Positions 1 to 9,036 of a stretch of DNA of 26,315 bases are shown piece after piece (the stretch's first letter is position 1; every line of letters starts with the position of its first letter). The stretch lies in contig UROX01000015.1 of the NCBI GenBank assembly GCA_900549685.1, positions 1 to 26,315 of the forward strand, in the 5' to 3' direction. The translations under genes were made by a program, and so were the position numbers. The notes below the pieces were generated by a model, which worked only from the letters and a program-made list of their open reading frames with translations, had not been told where the DNA came from and made no database searches. The stretch is from an uncultured Alistipes sp. (lineage in GTDB: Bacteria > Bacteroidota > Bacteroidia > Bacteroidales > Rikenellaceae).

Positions 1-483
<483 letters not shown>

Positions 484-506
484 TCCAAACGAAACAGAAT
501 AAAGAC

Positions 507-1460
507 ATGGCAAAAGCAATCGTAAAAACCAATTTCCGGTTCGACGGACAGAAAAGCCTTTACGAAGGAAAGGTCCGCGACGTGTACAATATCGACGACC
601 GCTATCTGGTGATGGTCGTGAGCGACCGTATCTCGGCATTCGACGTGGTGCTGCCCAAGGGTATTCCCTATAAGGGACAAGTGCTGAATCAGATCGCCTC
701 CAAGTTCCTCGATGCGACGGCCGACATCTGCCCCAACTGGAAGATCGCCTCGCCCGACCCGATGGTGACGGTGGGACACCGTTGCGAGTCGTTCCCTGTG
801 GAAATGATCGTCCGGGCCTATCTGACCGGCAGTTCGTGGAGAGACTACAAGGCCGGAGCCCGCGAGATCTGCGGCGTGCCTCTGCCTGACGGCATGAAGG
901 AACACCAGCGCTTTCCGCAGCCGATCGTCACGCCGACGACCAAGGCCGAAATTGGTGCGCACGACCAGAACATTTCGCGCGAGGAGATCATTTCGAGCGG
1001 ACTGGTCTCGAAAGAAGATTACGATATGCTCGAGAAATATGCGCTCGCCCTGTTCGAACGAGGCACGAAGATGGCGGCCGAACGCGGCCTGATTCTCGTG
1101 GATACGAAATACGAGTTCGGGAAGAAGGACGGCGAAATCTATCTGATCGACGAAATCCACACGCCCGACAGTTCGCGCTATTTCTATGCCGACGGATACG
1201 AAGAACGTTTCGCCAAGGGCGAGCAGCAGCGTCAGCTCTCCAAAGAGTTCGTCCGCGAATGGCTGATGGACAACGGTTTCCAGGGCAAGCCCGGACAGAG
1301 TGTGCCCGAAATGACCGACGAGTTCGTCGCCAGCGTCAGCGACCGTTACATCGAGCTGTACGAAAAGATCACCGGCGAAAAGTTCGTCTGCGACGAGACC
1401 GAGGACGTGCTCTCCCGCATCGAGAACAATGTGAAAAACATGCTCGCCCGCGTACGGTAG
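507..1460 (+). CDS. purC: Phosphoribosylaminoimidazole-succinocarboxamide (SAICAR) synthase
   Basis: This cytoplasmic enzyme joins CAIR and L-aspartate using ATP to form SAICAR in de novo purine synthesis. The 317-residue protein has the expected ATP-binding N-terminus (SLYEGKVRDVYNIDDRYL, about residues 18-35) and both family signatures: FPVEMIVRAYLTGS (96-109) and LVDTKYEFG (197-205), then the conserved EIYLIDEIHTPDSSRY segment. The length fits the longer Bacteroidota/eukaryote-like PurC rather than the ~240-residue E. coli type. The ATG at 507 is the only sensible start, 23 bp after phoH. No other pur gene is adjacent, so it is not in a purine operon; it seems to ride on the phoH-purC-pepD-kinase transcript. 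Nothing looks broken. Confidence 0.97.
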   Translation: MAKAIVKTNFRFDGQKSLYEGKVRDVYNIDDRYLVMVVSDRISAFDVVLPKGIPYKGQVLNQIASKFLDATADICPNWKIASPDPMVTVGHRCESFPVEMIVRAYLTGSSWRDYKAGAREICGVPLPDGMKEHQRFPQPIVTPTTKAEIGAHDQNISREEIISSGLVSKEDYDMLEKYALALFERGTKMAAERGLILVDTKYEFGKKDGEIYLIDEIHTPDSSRYFYADGYEERFAKGEQQRQLSKEFVREWLMDNGFQGKPGQSVPEMTDEFVASVSDRYIELYEKITGEKFVCDETEDVLSRIENNVKNMLARVR

Positions 1461-1491
1461 AGGCGGTCGGATACCGAATAGGTTGCGAATT

Positions 1492-2952
1492 ATGGACAGA
1501 AACCTGAAAAAACTTTCGCCCGGCAAGGTCTGGGCGAAATTCGAGGAGATCGCCCGCATTCCCCGCCCGTCCCATCACGAGGATGCGATCCGCGAATATC
1601 TGCTTTCCGAGGCCCGTGCGCACGGCATCGAGGCTTTCGGCGACGAGGCCGGCAACGTCATCATGCGCAAGCCGGCCACACCGGGCATGGAGTCCCGCAA
1701 GGGGATCATCCTGCAGGCCCACATGGACATGGTGCCTCAGAAGAACGGCGACAAGACGTTCGACTTCACGCGCGACGCCATCGAGGCCTATATCGACGGC
1801 GACTGGGTGACGGCCGACGGCACGACGCTCGGCGCCGACAACGGCATGGGCATGGCGGCGATTCTGGCCGTCATGGAGTCGGACGATCTGGTGCACGGTC
1901 CGCTCGAGGCGTTGATTACGGCTACCGAAGAGACCGGGATGGACGGGGCCAACGGACTCAAGGGCGGTTTGCTCCGGGGCGAGATTCTGGTCAATCTCGA
2001 TTCCGAAACCGAGGGCGAGCTGTACGTGGGATGCGCCGGCGGACTGGATGCCTCGATGACGTTCGATTACACGGAAGAACCCGTGCCGGACGGCATGACG
2101 GCTTTCCGTGTCGAGGTCAAAGGCCTCAGGGGCGGACATTCCGGCATCGAGATCGTGCTCGAACGGGCCAACGCCAACCTGCTGCTGTTCCGTCTGCTGC
2201 GACAGGCGGGCCGCATGTTCGGCCTGAGACTCTCGTCTGTGGACGGCGGCGGTCTGCGTAACGCCATCCCGCGCGAGGCGGCTGCCGAGGTCGTCGTTCC
2301 GGCGACTGACGCTGCGGCGTTCGTCGAGGCCGTGAAGGCTTTCGAAGCCGTCGTGAAAGCGGAATACAAGGGCGTGGACGACGGAATCGTCGTGTCTGCG
2401 ACCGAGACGGCCCTGCCCGCGTCGCTCATCGACGCTTCGACCGAAGGACGGTTGATCCGAGCCGTACAGGGATGTCCCAATGGCGTGATCCGGATGAGCC
2501 CCTCGATGAAAGGACTGGTGCAGACCTCGACGAACCTCGCCCGGGTGGTTTCCGGCGAAGGGAAGATTTTCGTACAGTGCCTGCTCCGCAGTTCGGTCAC
2601 CAGCGAAAAGAACGATCTGGGCGAGTCGATCGCTTCGGTGTTCGAGCTGGCCGGGGCCGAGGTGACGCTTTCGGGTGGATACGACGGGTGGAATCCCGAC
2701 ATGGATTCACCGATTCTGGCCGCCATGCGGACCTCCTACAAGGAACTGTTCGGTGTCGAACCGGCCGTGACGGCCATCCATGCCGGACTGGAATGCGGCA
2801 TCATCGGCACGAACTATCCGGGTCTGGACATGATCTCTTTCGGCCCGACGATCTGTTATCCGCATTCGCCGGACGAAAAAGTCAGCATCCCGTCGGTCGA
2901 ACGTTTCTGGAAATATCTGCTCGCCACGCTGCGCCATGCGCCGGCCAAATAG
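1492..2952 (+). CDS. pepD: Aminoacyl-histidine dipeptidase (PepD, M20 family)
   Basis: This is a cytoplasmic metallo-dipeptidase that splits Xaa-His and related dipeptides. The 486-residue protein has all metal and catalytic positions of M20C enzymes: H77 and D79 (LQAHMDMVPQK), the bridging D116 (GADNGMG), the catalytic pair E146-E147 (TATEETGMDGA), the GGHSG dimer-domain motif, and the C-terminal H458 in YPHSPDEKVSI. The frame can be read from a TTG at 1483, but the ATG at 1492 (MDRNLKKLSP) matches the family N-terminus and is preferred. It starts 31 bp after purC and ends 1 bp before the preferred start of the lipid-kinase gene, which suggests one operon with translational coupling downstream. 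Its length is typical and no defect is seen. Confidence 0.95.
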   Translation: MDRNLKKLSPGKVWAKFEEIARIPRPSHHEDAIREYLLSEARAHGIEAFGDEAGNVIMRKPATPGMESRKGIILQAHMDMVPQKNGDKTFDFTRDAIEAYIDGDWVTADGTTLGADNGMGMAAILAVMESDDLVHGPLEALITATEETGMDGANGLKGGLLRGEILVNLDSETEGELYVGCAGGLDASMTFDYTEEPVPDGMTAFRVEVKGLRGGHSGIEIVLERANANLLLFRLLRQAGRMFGLRLSSVDGGGLRNAIPREAAAEVVVPATDAAAFVEAVKAFEAVVKAEYKGVDDGIVVSATETALPASLIDASTEGRLIRAVQGCPNGVIRMSPSMKGLVQTSTNLARVVSGEGKIFVQCLLRSSVTSEKNDLGESIASVFELAGAEVTLSGGYDGWNPDMDSPILAAMRTSYKELFGVEPAVTAIHAGLECGIIGTNYPGLDMISFGPTICYPHSPDEKVSIPSVERFWKYLLATLRHAPAK

Positions 2953-2953
2953 C

Positions 2954-3958
2954 ATGGAGGGAATGATCGATTCCGAAAAGTGGTTCGCCATCGTCAATCC
3001 CGTGGCCGGCAGCGGCCGGGGGCTTACCGATTGGCCGCAGATCAGCAAGCTGTTGCGCGATCACGGCATCGTGCCCGAGTACGCTTTCACCGAACGGAAG
3101 TACCATGCCATCGAGCTGTCTGTCGAGGCGGTGAACAAAGGGTTCCGCAAGATCATCGTCGTGGGCGGAGACGGTACGATCCACGAGGTGGTCAATGGAC
3201 TGTTCATCCAGAAGACAGTCCCGACGACCGATGTGCTGCTGAGTGTGATCGCCGTGGGTACGGGCAACGACTGGATCCGCATGTTCGGCATTCCGCGCAA
3301 GTATTCCGAAGCGATCCGCGCCATCGTCGAGGGGCATTCGTTTCTGCAGGACGTGGGCGTCATATCCTATTACCAGGCCAACTACAAGCAGACGCGCTAT
3401 ATGGCCAATGTGGCCGGCGTGGGGTTCGACGCTTTCGTCAATCGTAAGTACAACCACCTCAAGGAAGAGGGCCGCCGGGGCAAATGGCTCTACCTGTGGA
3501 GTACGCTCAAGGCGGTGCTGCGTTACTCCTCGACCGGCGTGAAGGTGTACGTGGACGACGAACTGGTCGTGAACGATCTGGTGTACAGTGCGACGATCGG
3601 TATCGGCCGGTACAACGGGGGAGGGATGCTCCAGACGCCGGACGCCGTGGCCGACGACGGTCTGTTCGACCTGACGGTCATCCGGCGGATGAGCCGTCTG
3701 GCGGTGATGTTTCACTTCAAGGTGCTGTTCAACGGGAAAATATACAAACTGCGCAAGACGAGCCTCGATAGGGGACGCCGTATCCGGATCGAGTCGTCGC
3801 CCGAAATCGCCGTTGAGGTAGACGGCGAAGCATTGGGTTATTCGCCTTTCGAGTTTGGAATCATCGACCGGGCCGTGCGGGTCGTCGTGGCCGAACGGTT
3901 CCTTCGGGAGGCCGAAAAAAGCGAAGAACGATCGATGGTTTTGAAAAACAGGAAATAA
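2954..3958 (+). CDS. Diacylglycerol kinase family lipid kinase (YegS/DagK type)
   Basis: This protein of about 334 residues has the DAGK catalytic fold: the nucleotide-binding loop NPVAGSGRG (15-23), the GGDGT motif (71-75) followed by HEVVNGL, GTGND (102-106), and the C-terminal beta domain with GGGMLQTPDAVADDGLFDLTVI and VEVDGEALGY. Such kinases phosphorylate diacylglycerol or another lipid alcohol at the cytoplasmic membrane face using ATP; the lipid cannot be read from sequence, and sphingoid or ceramide substrates are possible in sphingolipid-making Bacteroidota. Possible starts are ATG 2936 (overlapping pepD), 2954 and 2963. I prefer 2954, just after the pepD stop; 2963 has GGAGG upstream but very close. 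It is the last gene of the phoH-purC-pepD series. Confidence 0.9.
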   Translation: MEGMIDSEKWFAIVNPVAGSGRGLTDWPQISKLLRDHGIVPEYAFTERKYHAIELSVEAVNKGFRKIIVVGGDGTIHEVVNGLFIQKTVPTTDVLLSVIAVGTGNDWIRMFGIPRKYSEAIRAIVEGHSFLQDVGVISYYQANYKQTRYMANVAGVGFDAFVNRKYNHLKEEGRRGKWLYLWSTLKAVLRYSSTGVKVYVDDELVVNDLVYSATIGIGRYNGGGMLQTPDAVADDGLFDLTVIRRMSRLAVMFHFKVLFNGKIYKLRKTSLDRGRRIRIESSPEIAVEVDGEALGYSPFEFGIIDRAVRVVVAERFLREAEKSEERSMVLKNRK

Positions 3959-3971
3959 AAGGGTATATTCG
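3940..3971 (+). promoter_or_regulatory. Candidate Bacteroidota promoter upstream of the GH78 gene
   Basis: TTTG (3940-3943), a 20-bp gap, then TATATTCG (3964-3971) matches the Bacteroidota consensus TTTG / TAnnTTTG with one mismatch in the -7 box. The start of transcription would be near 3978, giving a leader of about 180 nt before the GH78 gene. The boxes overlap the end of the lipid-kinase gene, and a hairpin (3989-4014) lies just downstream, so an alternative reading is that this is chance and the true promoter lies closer to 4158. Confidence 0.4.
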
Positions 3972-3988
3972 CGTATGCGATTGCGATA

Positions 3989-4014
3989 GGCGGTCCGGTT
4001 TCGTCCGGACTGCC
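3989..4014 (+). terminator. Hairpin after the lipid-kinase gene (terminator or leader stem-loop)
   Basis: A 10-bp stem with one G-U pair (arm GGCGGTCCGG at 3989-3998, partner at 4005-4014) encloses a 6-nt loop. It lies 30 bp after the stop of the last phoH-operon gene, so it may end that transcript. There is no clean T-tract after it, and it could equally be a 5' structure in the GH78 leader. A second small hairpin (GTTCCG/CGGAAC, 4022-4035) follows. Confidence 0.4.
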
Positions 4015-4157
4015 GGTTTCGTGTTCCGTCCGGAACGGCCGGCGGAGCCGGAACGACGTAGACTGCGGTCGGGTACGGGAATCGCGTCCCGAAACGAGGG
4101 GAATAGGATGTATATAAGTGCTTTTATGATGTATAGAAACTCTAACCGAAACCGAAT

Positions 4158-6935
4158 ATGATGAAAAAACTGAATCTATGGGCCTTCGTGCTGGCAGCTG
4201 CGTTGTTGTCGTGCGAGGACAAGAACACCGGCGTAGTCGATCTGACGACCGAAATGCGCGAAAATCCGGTCGGACTCGACGAGCTTCGGCCGCGTTTGTC
4301 GTGGAAGCTCCGTTCCGCGAAGTCCGATGCGATGCAGACCGGATACCGGATCTGGGTCGCAACCGATAAAAATGCGTTGCAGAAAGGCGAGAACCTGCTT
4401 TGGGATTCGGGCGACGTATCTTCCGACCGTTCCGCTTTCGTCGAGTACGACGGTCCTGCGCTCGAATCGCGCGGCCGGTATTTCTGGAAAGTGCGCGTGG
4501 CCACCGACAAGGGCGACACGCTCTGGAGCGCTCCGGCTCAGTGGTCGATGGCCCTGCTCGACGAGGGCGACTGGCAGGCGCAGTGGATCGGAATGGACAG
4601 CTCGCTGAACGCTTCCGACCGTCTGGCCGGCGACAGCCGTCTGGCGGCCCGCTATCTGCGCAAGGAATTCGAAGTGGGCAACAAGGTGGACCGGGCCGTG
4701 CTCTATATCTCGGGGCTGGGCTTCTACGAATGCTATATCAACGGCGTGAAGATCAATGAAGACGTTTTTGCGCCCACGGCCACCGATTACAGCACCAACG
4801 TTGCCTATAACGTGTTCGATGTGACGCGTTTCCTCAAGGATAAGGACAACACGATCGGCGTGATTCTCGGTAACGGCCGTTATTTCTCGATGCGGCTTCC
4901 GGCCGAGGGTATCGGCCACGGAGAGGGTACGATCCGTCAGTTCGGATTCCCGAAACTGCTTGCCCAGTTGGAATTGACGTACCAGGACGGAACTTCGCAG
5001 GTCGTCTCCAGCGATGCGAGCTGGAAGCTCTCGACCGACGGTCCGATCATCGCCAACAACGAGTTCGACGGCGAAGAATACGATGCCCGCCTCGAGATGA
5101 AAGGCTGGGCTGCCAACGGATTCGACGACAGCGGCTGGCATGCGGTGCAGCTCGTGGCTGCTCCCGAAGGAAAGCTGCATGCCCAGCGTAACCCGAACAT
5201 CCGCACGATGGATACGGTCGATCCGGTTTCCGTCACCAGACTCAACGACAGCGTCCACATCGTCGATATGGGCCAGAACCTCGTGGGATGGCTCGCCGTG
5301 ACGCTCAAAGGCGAGAAGGACAAGCCGATCCGGATGCGTTTCGCCGAGACGCTCAAGGACGACGGCAGTCTTTATATGGACAATCTGCGCGGTGCGCGTG
5401 TGACCGACATCTATACGCCCGCTTCGGACGGCGTATTCTCGTGGGAGCCGCGCTTCACTTACCACGGATTCCGTTTCGTCGAGATCACGGGACTCAACTA
5501 CACGCCCGACCTGAGGAGTTTCCAGGGCAAGGTGAATTACGACGAGATGAAGACCAAAGGTTGGATCGAAACCTCCGACGAAACGCTCAACACCGTCTTC
5601 CGCAATGCCTACTGGGGCATTCGGGGCAACTACCGCAGCATGCCGACCGACTGTCCGCAGCGCGACGAACGTATGGGATGGCTCGGCGACCGGGCAATGG
5701 GATGTATCGGCGAAAGCTACCTGTTCGACCATGCGCTGCTGTATGAAAAATGGTTGCGCGACATCGAAGCCATGCAGTCCGAGGACGGCAACGTGCCGGA
5801 TGTGGCTCCCGCCTTCTGGTCGTTCGATCAGCATTCGGGCAACGTGACGTGGCCTGCGGCCTATATCTGCGTGGCCGACATGCTCTATCGGCAGTACGGC
5901 GACCTGCGTCCCGTCGAAAGACACTACGCGTCGATGAAAAAGTGGATCGAATTCATCCGCGACACGAGAATGAAGGACGACATCGTGATCTGCGACGTGT
6001 ACGGCGACTGGTGCATGCCGCCCGAATCGCCCGAACTGATCTGGTCGCAGGACCCGGCCCGCGTGACCGACGGTCGTCTGCTCGGAACGAGCTTCTATTA
6101 CCGTCTGCTTCACACGATGGCCCGTTTCGCCGCACTGACCGGCAACGAGGCCGATGCCGCGGATTTTCTCGCACAGGCGGCCCGCATCAAGGAAGCCTAC
6201 AACAAGATGTTCCTCCATGCCGACGAAGGGCTGTACGCCAACAATACCGTGACGGCCAACATGATCTCGCTCATGCAGGGGCTCGTGCCCGATTCGCTCG
6301 CCGGACGGGTGTTCGCCAACGTCGTTGAAAAAACGAAAGGCGAGTTCGACAGCCATGTGAGCACCGGTCTGATCGGTATACAGTTCCTCATGCGAGGTCT
6401 CACGCAGTACGGCGCCGGCGATCTGGCCTATACGATCGCCACGAACCGTACCTATCCGAGCTGGGGTTATATGGCCGATAAGGGTGCTACGACGATCTGG
6501 GAACTCTGGAACGGTGATACGGCCGATCCGGCGATGAACTCGGGCAACCATGTGATGCTGCTGGGCGACCTGATTATCTGGTACTACGAAAATCTGGCCG
6601 GTATCCGCAGCGATGCCGAGCAGGCCGGATTCAAGAAGATCGTCATGGAACCTTACTTCCCCGAAGGACTCGACTGGGTGAAAGCCTCCACCGAATCGAT
6701 GTACGGCCGGATTGTCAGCGAATGGAGCAAGACCGACAACGGACTCGTCTGGAAGATCGAGGTGCCGGCCAATACGACGGCTTCGGTCCGCATTCCTGCC
6801 GCGGCTGTCGAACAGGTGACCGAAGGCGGAGTGCCCGTGTTGCAGAACCCGGCCGTCAAGTCTGCCGTGGCGGCCGATGGGTTCGTCGTGCTGGAGATCG
6901 GATCGGGTAAATTCGATTTCCTGGCTGCACGCTGA
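4158..6935 (+). CDS. Lipoprotein alpha-L-rhamnosidase, GH78 family
   Basis: This 925-residue protein starts with a lipoprotein signal peptide (MMKKLNLWAFVLAAALLSC). The acidic residues right after Cys19 (EDKN) resemble the Bacteroidota surface-export signal, so it may face outward. N-terminal beta-sandwich domains (about residues 25-470, with a GH78-type ALYISGLGFYECYINGVKIN segment) precede the (alpha/alpha)6 catalytic domain. The catalytic cluster TDCPQRDERMGWLGD (497-511) holds the acidic residues D498, D503, E504 and D511; E782 in TTIWELW is the likely general base, and H798 lies in NSGNH. GH78 enzymes release L-rhamnose from plant pectins, glycosides or bacterial glycans by inversion. 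There is no SusC/SusD pair or other glycosidase nearby, so it is not part of an obvious polysaccharide locus. The ATG at 4158 is taken; 4161 is equally possible. Confidence 0.93.
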   Translation: MMKKLNLWAFVLAAALLSCEDKNTGVVDLTTEMRENPVGLDELRPRLSWKLRSAKSDAMQTGYRIWVATDKNALQKGENLLWDSGDVSSDRSAFVEYDGPALESRGRYFWKVRVATDKGDTLWSAPAQWSMALLDEGDWQAQWIGMDSSLNASDRLAGDSRLAARYLRKEFEVGNKVDRAVLYISGLGFYECYINGVKINEDVFAPTATDYSTNVAYNVFDVTRFLKDKDNTIGVILGNGRYFSMRLPAEGIGHGEGTIRQFGFPKLLAQLELTYQDGTSQVVSSDASWKLSTDGPIIANNEFDGEEYDARLEMKGWAANGFDDSGWHAVQLVAAPEGKLHAQRNPNIRTMDTVDPVSVTRLNDSVHIVDMGQNLVGWLAVTLKGEKDKPIRMRFAETLKDDGSLYMDNLRGARVTDIYTPASDGVFSWEPRFTYHGFRFVEITGLNYTPDLRSFQGKVNYDEMKTKGWIETSDETLNTVFRNAYWGIRGNYRSMPTDCPQRDERMGWLGDRAMGCIGESYLFDHALLYEKWLRDIEAMQSEDGNVPDVAPAFWSFDQHSGNVTWPAAYICVADMLYRQYGDLRPVERHYASMKKWIEFIRDTRMKDDIVICDVYGDWCMPPESPELIWSQDPARVTDGRLLGTSFYYRLLHTMARFAALTGNEADAADFLAQAARIKEAYNKMFLHADEGLYANNTVTANMISLMQGLVPDSLAGRVFANVVEKTKGEFDSHVSTGLIGIQFLMRGLTQYGAGDLAYTIATNRTYPSWGYMADKGATTIWELWNGDTADPAMNSGNHVMLLGDLIIWYYENLAGIRSDAEQAGFKKIVMEPYFPEGLDWVKASTESMYGRIVSEWSKTDNGLVWKIEVPANTTASVRIPAAAVEQVTEGGVPVLQNPAVKSAVAADGFVVLEIGSGKFDFLAAR

Positions 6936-6978
6936 AAAGTTCGATAGACGGAAGCCGGATTCGGATTCCGTTCCTAAT

Positions 6979-7019
6979 AGCAGGAGGCCGTTTCTCTTCC
7001 GTGGAAACGGCCTCCTGCT
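6979..7019 (+). terminator. Strong hairpin terminator after the GH78 gene
   Basis: A perfect 16-bp stem (arm AGCAGGAGGCCGTTTC at 6979-6994, partner 7004-7019) with a 9-nt loop starts 43 bp after the GH78 stop. Only a weak T-run follows. Position and stem strength support a terminator or a 3'-end stabilising hairpin. Confidence 0.75.
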
Positions 7020-7782
7020 TGATTGTGCAATTGCCCGTTCGTGTACTGTCGGGGCATTTTCGGCGACGAGACGGGTACTTGGCGATTCGGCTGCCGGCCG
7101 CTGGAACGGTTGCGCAGACGCATGTCTTCCGGAATATTTCAGATGGGCCGGCCGGTCCGGTATATACCGATACCTGCGATCTGTGGAAACGGACTCGAGG
7201 ATTCCGAGAGTGGCGGTCCCGGCGGATTCTGTGCCTCCGCGGAATTCGTCCAGTGTCCGGCTCGTAATCTGTGTCCGGACGCAGCGGCTTCTGCCGGGTA
7301 CGGCGATCCGCCGAAACGGACGGCGGTCGTCCGGCGAACGAAAAAGAAGCAGTCGGATTCCATTCGTCCGGGAATCGCTTTCCGGAAGGTAATACGCTGG
7401 AGTGTAGTGATGTTTTCCGCTCCGGCCGCCGGTTGAGCGGCTGCATTGTCGGGGCGGCCTCTTCTTTTCTCCTCGTTCCGGCAAAGAGGACCGGCAAGCA
7501 TGGTTGGCAGAGGGCATCGGAAACTCTCCGGCGTATGTGCCCGTATGCGGATCGTAGGGCGTACCTGTCCGGATTTCGGATCGGGCGGGCTGCGAATGGA
7601 GGCGGCGCATTTCAGAGAAAGCGATGCCGGCGTGAAAAGAGTACAGCGCGTTCGGGTCCATGTTCTTCCGTCGTTCGAAAGACGCCGAGGAGGTGGCTCC
7701 GACCCATCGGGTGCAGGAAACGGATGCCGCTGCCCGCTCCCGAATTTTTCGGGCGGAATAATAAAAAACTGTTTTTTTATGT

Positions 7783-7790
7783 TATATTTG
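7783..7790 (+). promoter_or_regulatory. -7 box of the probable tatA-tatC promoter
   Basis: TATATTTG is an exact match to the Bacteroidota -7 consensus TAnnTTTG, inside a locally AT-rich stretch. No clear TTTG is found 19-21 bp upstream. The transcript would start near 7797, about 75 nt before tatA. Confidence 0.6.
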
Positions 7791-7871
7791 CGCTACGGCC
7801 GTCTTTCCGGCGATGCGGATCGTCGCTCGGCGGAAGAACGGTAAAACGGACATAACTTAAACAACTATACT

Positions 7872-8102
7872 ATGAATAGCTTGCCTTTGCTGATTATGGG
7901 CTTTGTAGGTCCTTGGCAGTGGGTTCTTATCATCGCTCTGGTGCTTCTGCTTTTCGGCGGAAAGAAGATTCCCGAACTGATGCGCGGTATGGGGCGCGGT
8001 CTCAAAGAGTTCAAAGATGCCGTCAATAAGGATTATTCGGCCGAAGAGACTCCTCCGAAGACCAACGAGACGACCAAGCCGACCGACGAGGTGACGAAAT
8101 AG
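7872..8102 (+). CDS. tatA: Sec-independent protein translocase subunit TatA
   Basis: This 76-residue protein has the TatA/E architecture: a short N-terminus, one membrane helix (about residues 14-28, WQWVLIIALVLLLF), the hinge FGGKKIPEL with its conserved Phe-Gly, an amphipathic helix (RGMGRGLKEFKDAV) and a charged, disordered tail rich in Thr, Lys and Glu. TatA oligomerises to let folded, often cofactor-bearing proteins with twin-arginine signals cross the inner membrane. It lies 73 bp upstream of tatC. No tatB is present, so TatA probably serves both the TatA and TatB roles, as in other minimal systems. Confidence 0.94.
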   Translation: MNSLPLLIMGFVGPWQWVLIIALVLLLFGGKKIPELMRGMGRGLKEFKDAVNKDYSAEETPPKTNETTKPTDEVTK

Positions 8103-8175
8103 CCTCCGCAGGGGAGGTCCGCTCCGCGTGAAGCGCTGCGTTTTCGCGGCGAAAGTCTAACCGTCCGATAATTCT

Positions 8176-9036
8176 ATGACCGATAAACTGGAAAAGTCAT
8201 CCGACAACGAGATGACTTTTTTCGAACATATCGAAGCGCTGCGTCCCCATTTGGTACGTTCGGCGCTAGCTTTGTTCGTGATTATGATCGCGGCTTTTCT
8301 GAGCAAACGTTTCGTGATCGATACGGTGCTTATGGGGCCGCAGTCGCCCGATTTTCCGACCAACGATTTCCTGTGCCGGGTGTCGCATTGGCTGCTGGGC
8401 AACGATTCGCTTTGCATCAACAAGATCAGTCTCAATATGGTGAATACCGCGCTGGGCGGTCAGTTCAACCTGCACATGCAGATCTCGATGGTGACGGGCG
8501 TCGTGCTGGCCGTGCCGTATCTGCTGTGGGAGATTTGGCGGTTCGTGGCGCCGGCTCTGACCGACTATGAGCGGCACAAGAGCCGGATGTTCGTTTTCGC
8601 CGTGTCGGTCTGCTTTTTCAGCGGTCTGCTGTTCGGCTATTATCTGATCGTTCCGCTGTCGATCAATTTCCTGTCGAACTACCAGGCCAGTCCCGACATT
8701 ACGAACCTGATCGACATCAAGTCCTATCTGACGACGGTACTGAGCGTGTCGGTGGCCTGCGCCGCCGTGTTCCAGTTGCCGCTGCTGATCTATTTTCTGG
8801 CGCGGATGGGTATCGTCTCGTCGGCTTTCCTGCGTAAATATCGCCGCCATGCGATCGTGCTGCTGACGGTCGTGTCGGCCGTCATCACGCCACCCGACCT
8901 GTTCAGCCTCGTGCTGGTCGTGCTGCCGCTCTACATGCTTTACGAGCTGAGTATCGTACTGGCCGCACGCGTCGAACGGGCCAAAGCCCGGGAGGAGGCT
9001 CTCGCCGATGCCGGTGCGGCTGAAACCGATGCGTGA
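8176..9036 (+). CDS. tatC: Sec-independent protein translocase subunit TatC
   Basis: TatC is the membrane core of the Tat translocase and binds twin-arginine signal peptides. The 286-residue protein has about six hydrophobic segments and the family landmarks: the cytoplasmic N-terminal FFEHIEALRPHL, the first-loop EIWRFVAPALTDYERH (its Phe and Glu help recognise the signal), YYLIVPLSINFL, FQLPLLIYFLARMGIV, and the last helices VVSAVITPPDLFSLVLVVLPLYMLYE. A longer first periplasmic region than in E. coli (about residues 50-95) is present, as is usual in Bacteroidota. The start ATG at 8176 fits. It is in operon with tatA and ends in a good terminator at 9073. Confidence 0.95.
   Translation: MTDKLEKSSDNEMTFFEHIEALRPHLVRSALALFVIMIAAFLSKRFVIDTVLMGPQSPDFPTNDFLCRVSHWLLGNDSLCINKISLNMVNTALGGQFNLHMQISMVTGVVLAVPYLLWEIWRFVAPALTDYERHKSRMFVFAVSVCFFSGLLFGYYLIVPLSINFLSNYQASPDITNLIDIKSYLTTVLSVSVACAAVFQLPLLIYFLARMGIVSSAFLRKYRRHAIVLLTVVSAVITPPDLFSLVLVVLPLYMLYELSIVLAARVERAKAREEALADAGAAETDA

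Larger units (their letters stand above)
6936..7871 (+). other. GC-rich intergenic spacer without a credible gene
   Basis: This 936-bp stretch holds the GH78 terminator at its left end and the tatA promoter region at its right end. The open frames inside (for example 7023-7436 and 7446-7844 on +, 7139-7501 on -) translate to low-complexity Arg/Gly/Ser/Pro-rich sequence with no recognisable motif or family start. The DNA looks rich in CGG/CCG/TCCGG words, similar to the other large spacers in the window. A 12-bp palindrome (CGGTATATACCG, 7158-7169) is present. I see no tRNA or repeat array. Confidence 0.6.

Noticed and set aside
7158..7169. 12-bp palindrome CGGTATATACCG in the spacer
   Set aside because: A palindrome of this length is expected now and then in 26 kb and no promoter is nearby.
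4176..7661. 1161-residue minus-strand frame opposite the GH78 gene
   Set aside because: His/Arg-rich shadow translation of a well-supported gene, with no recognisable domain.
7446..7844. 132-residue frame upstream of tatA
   Set aside because: It crosses the tatA promoter, has low-complexity content and no plausible family start.
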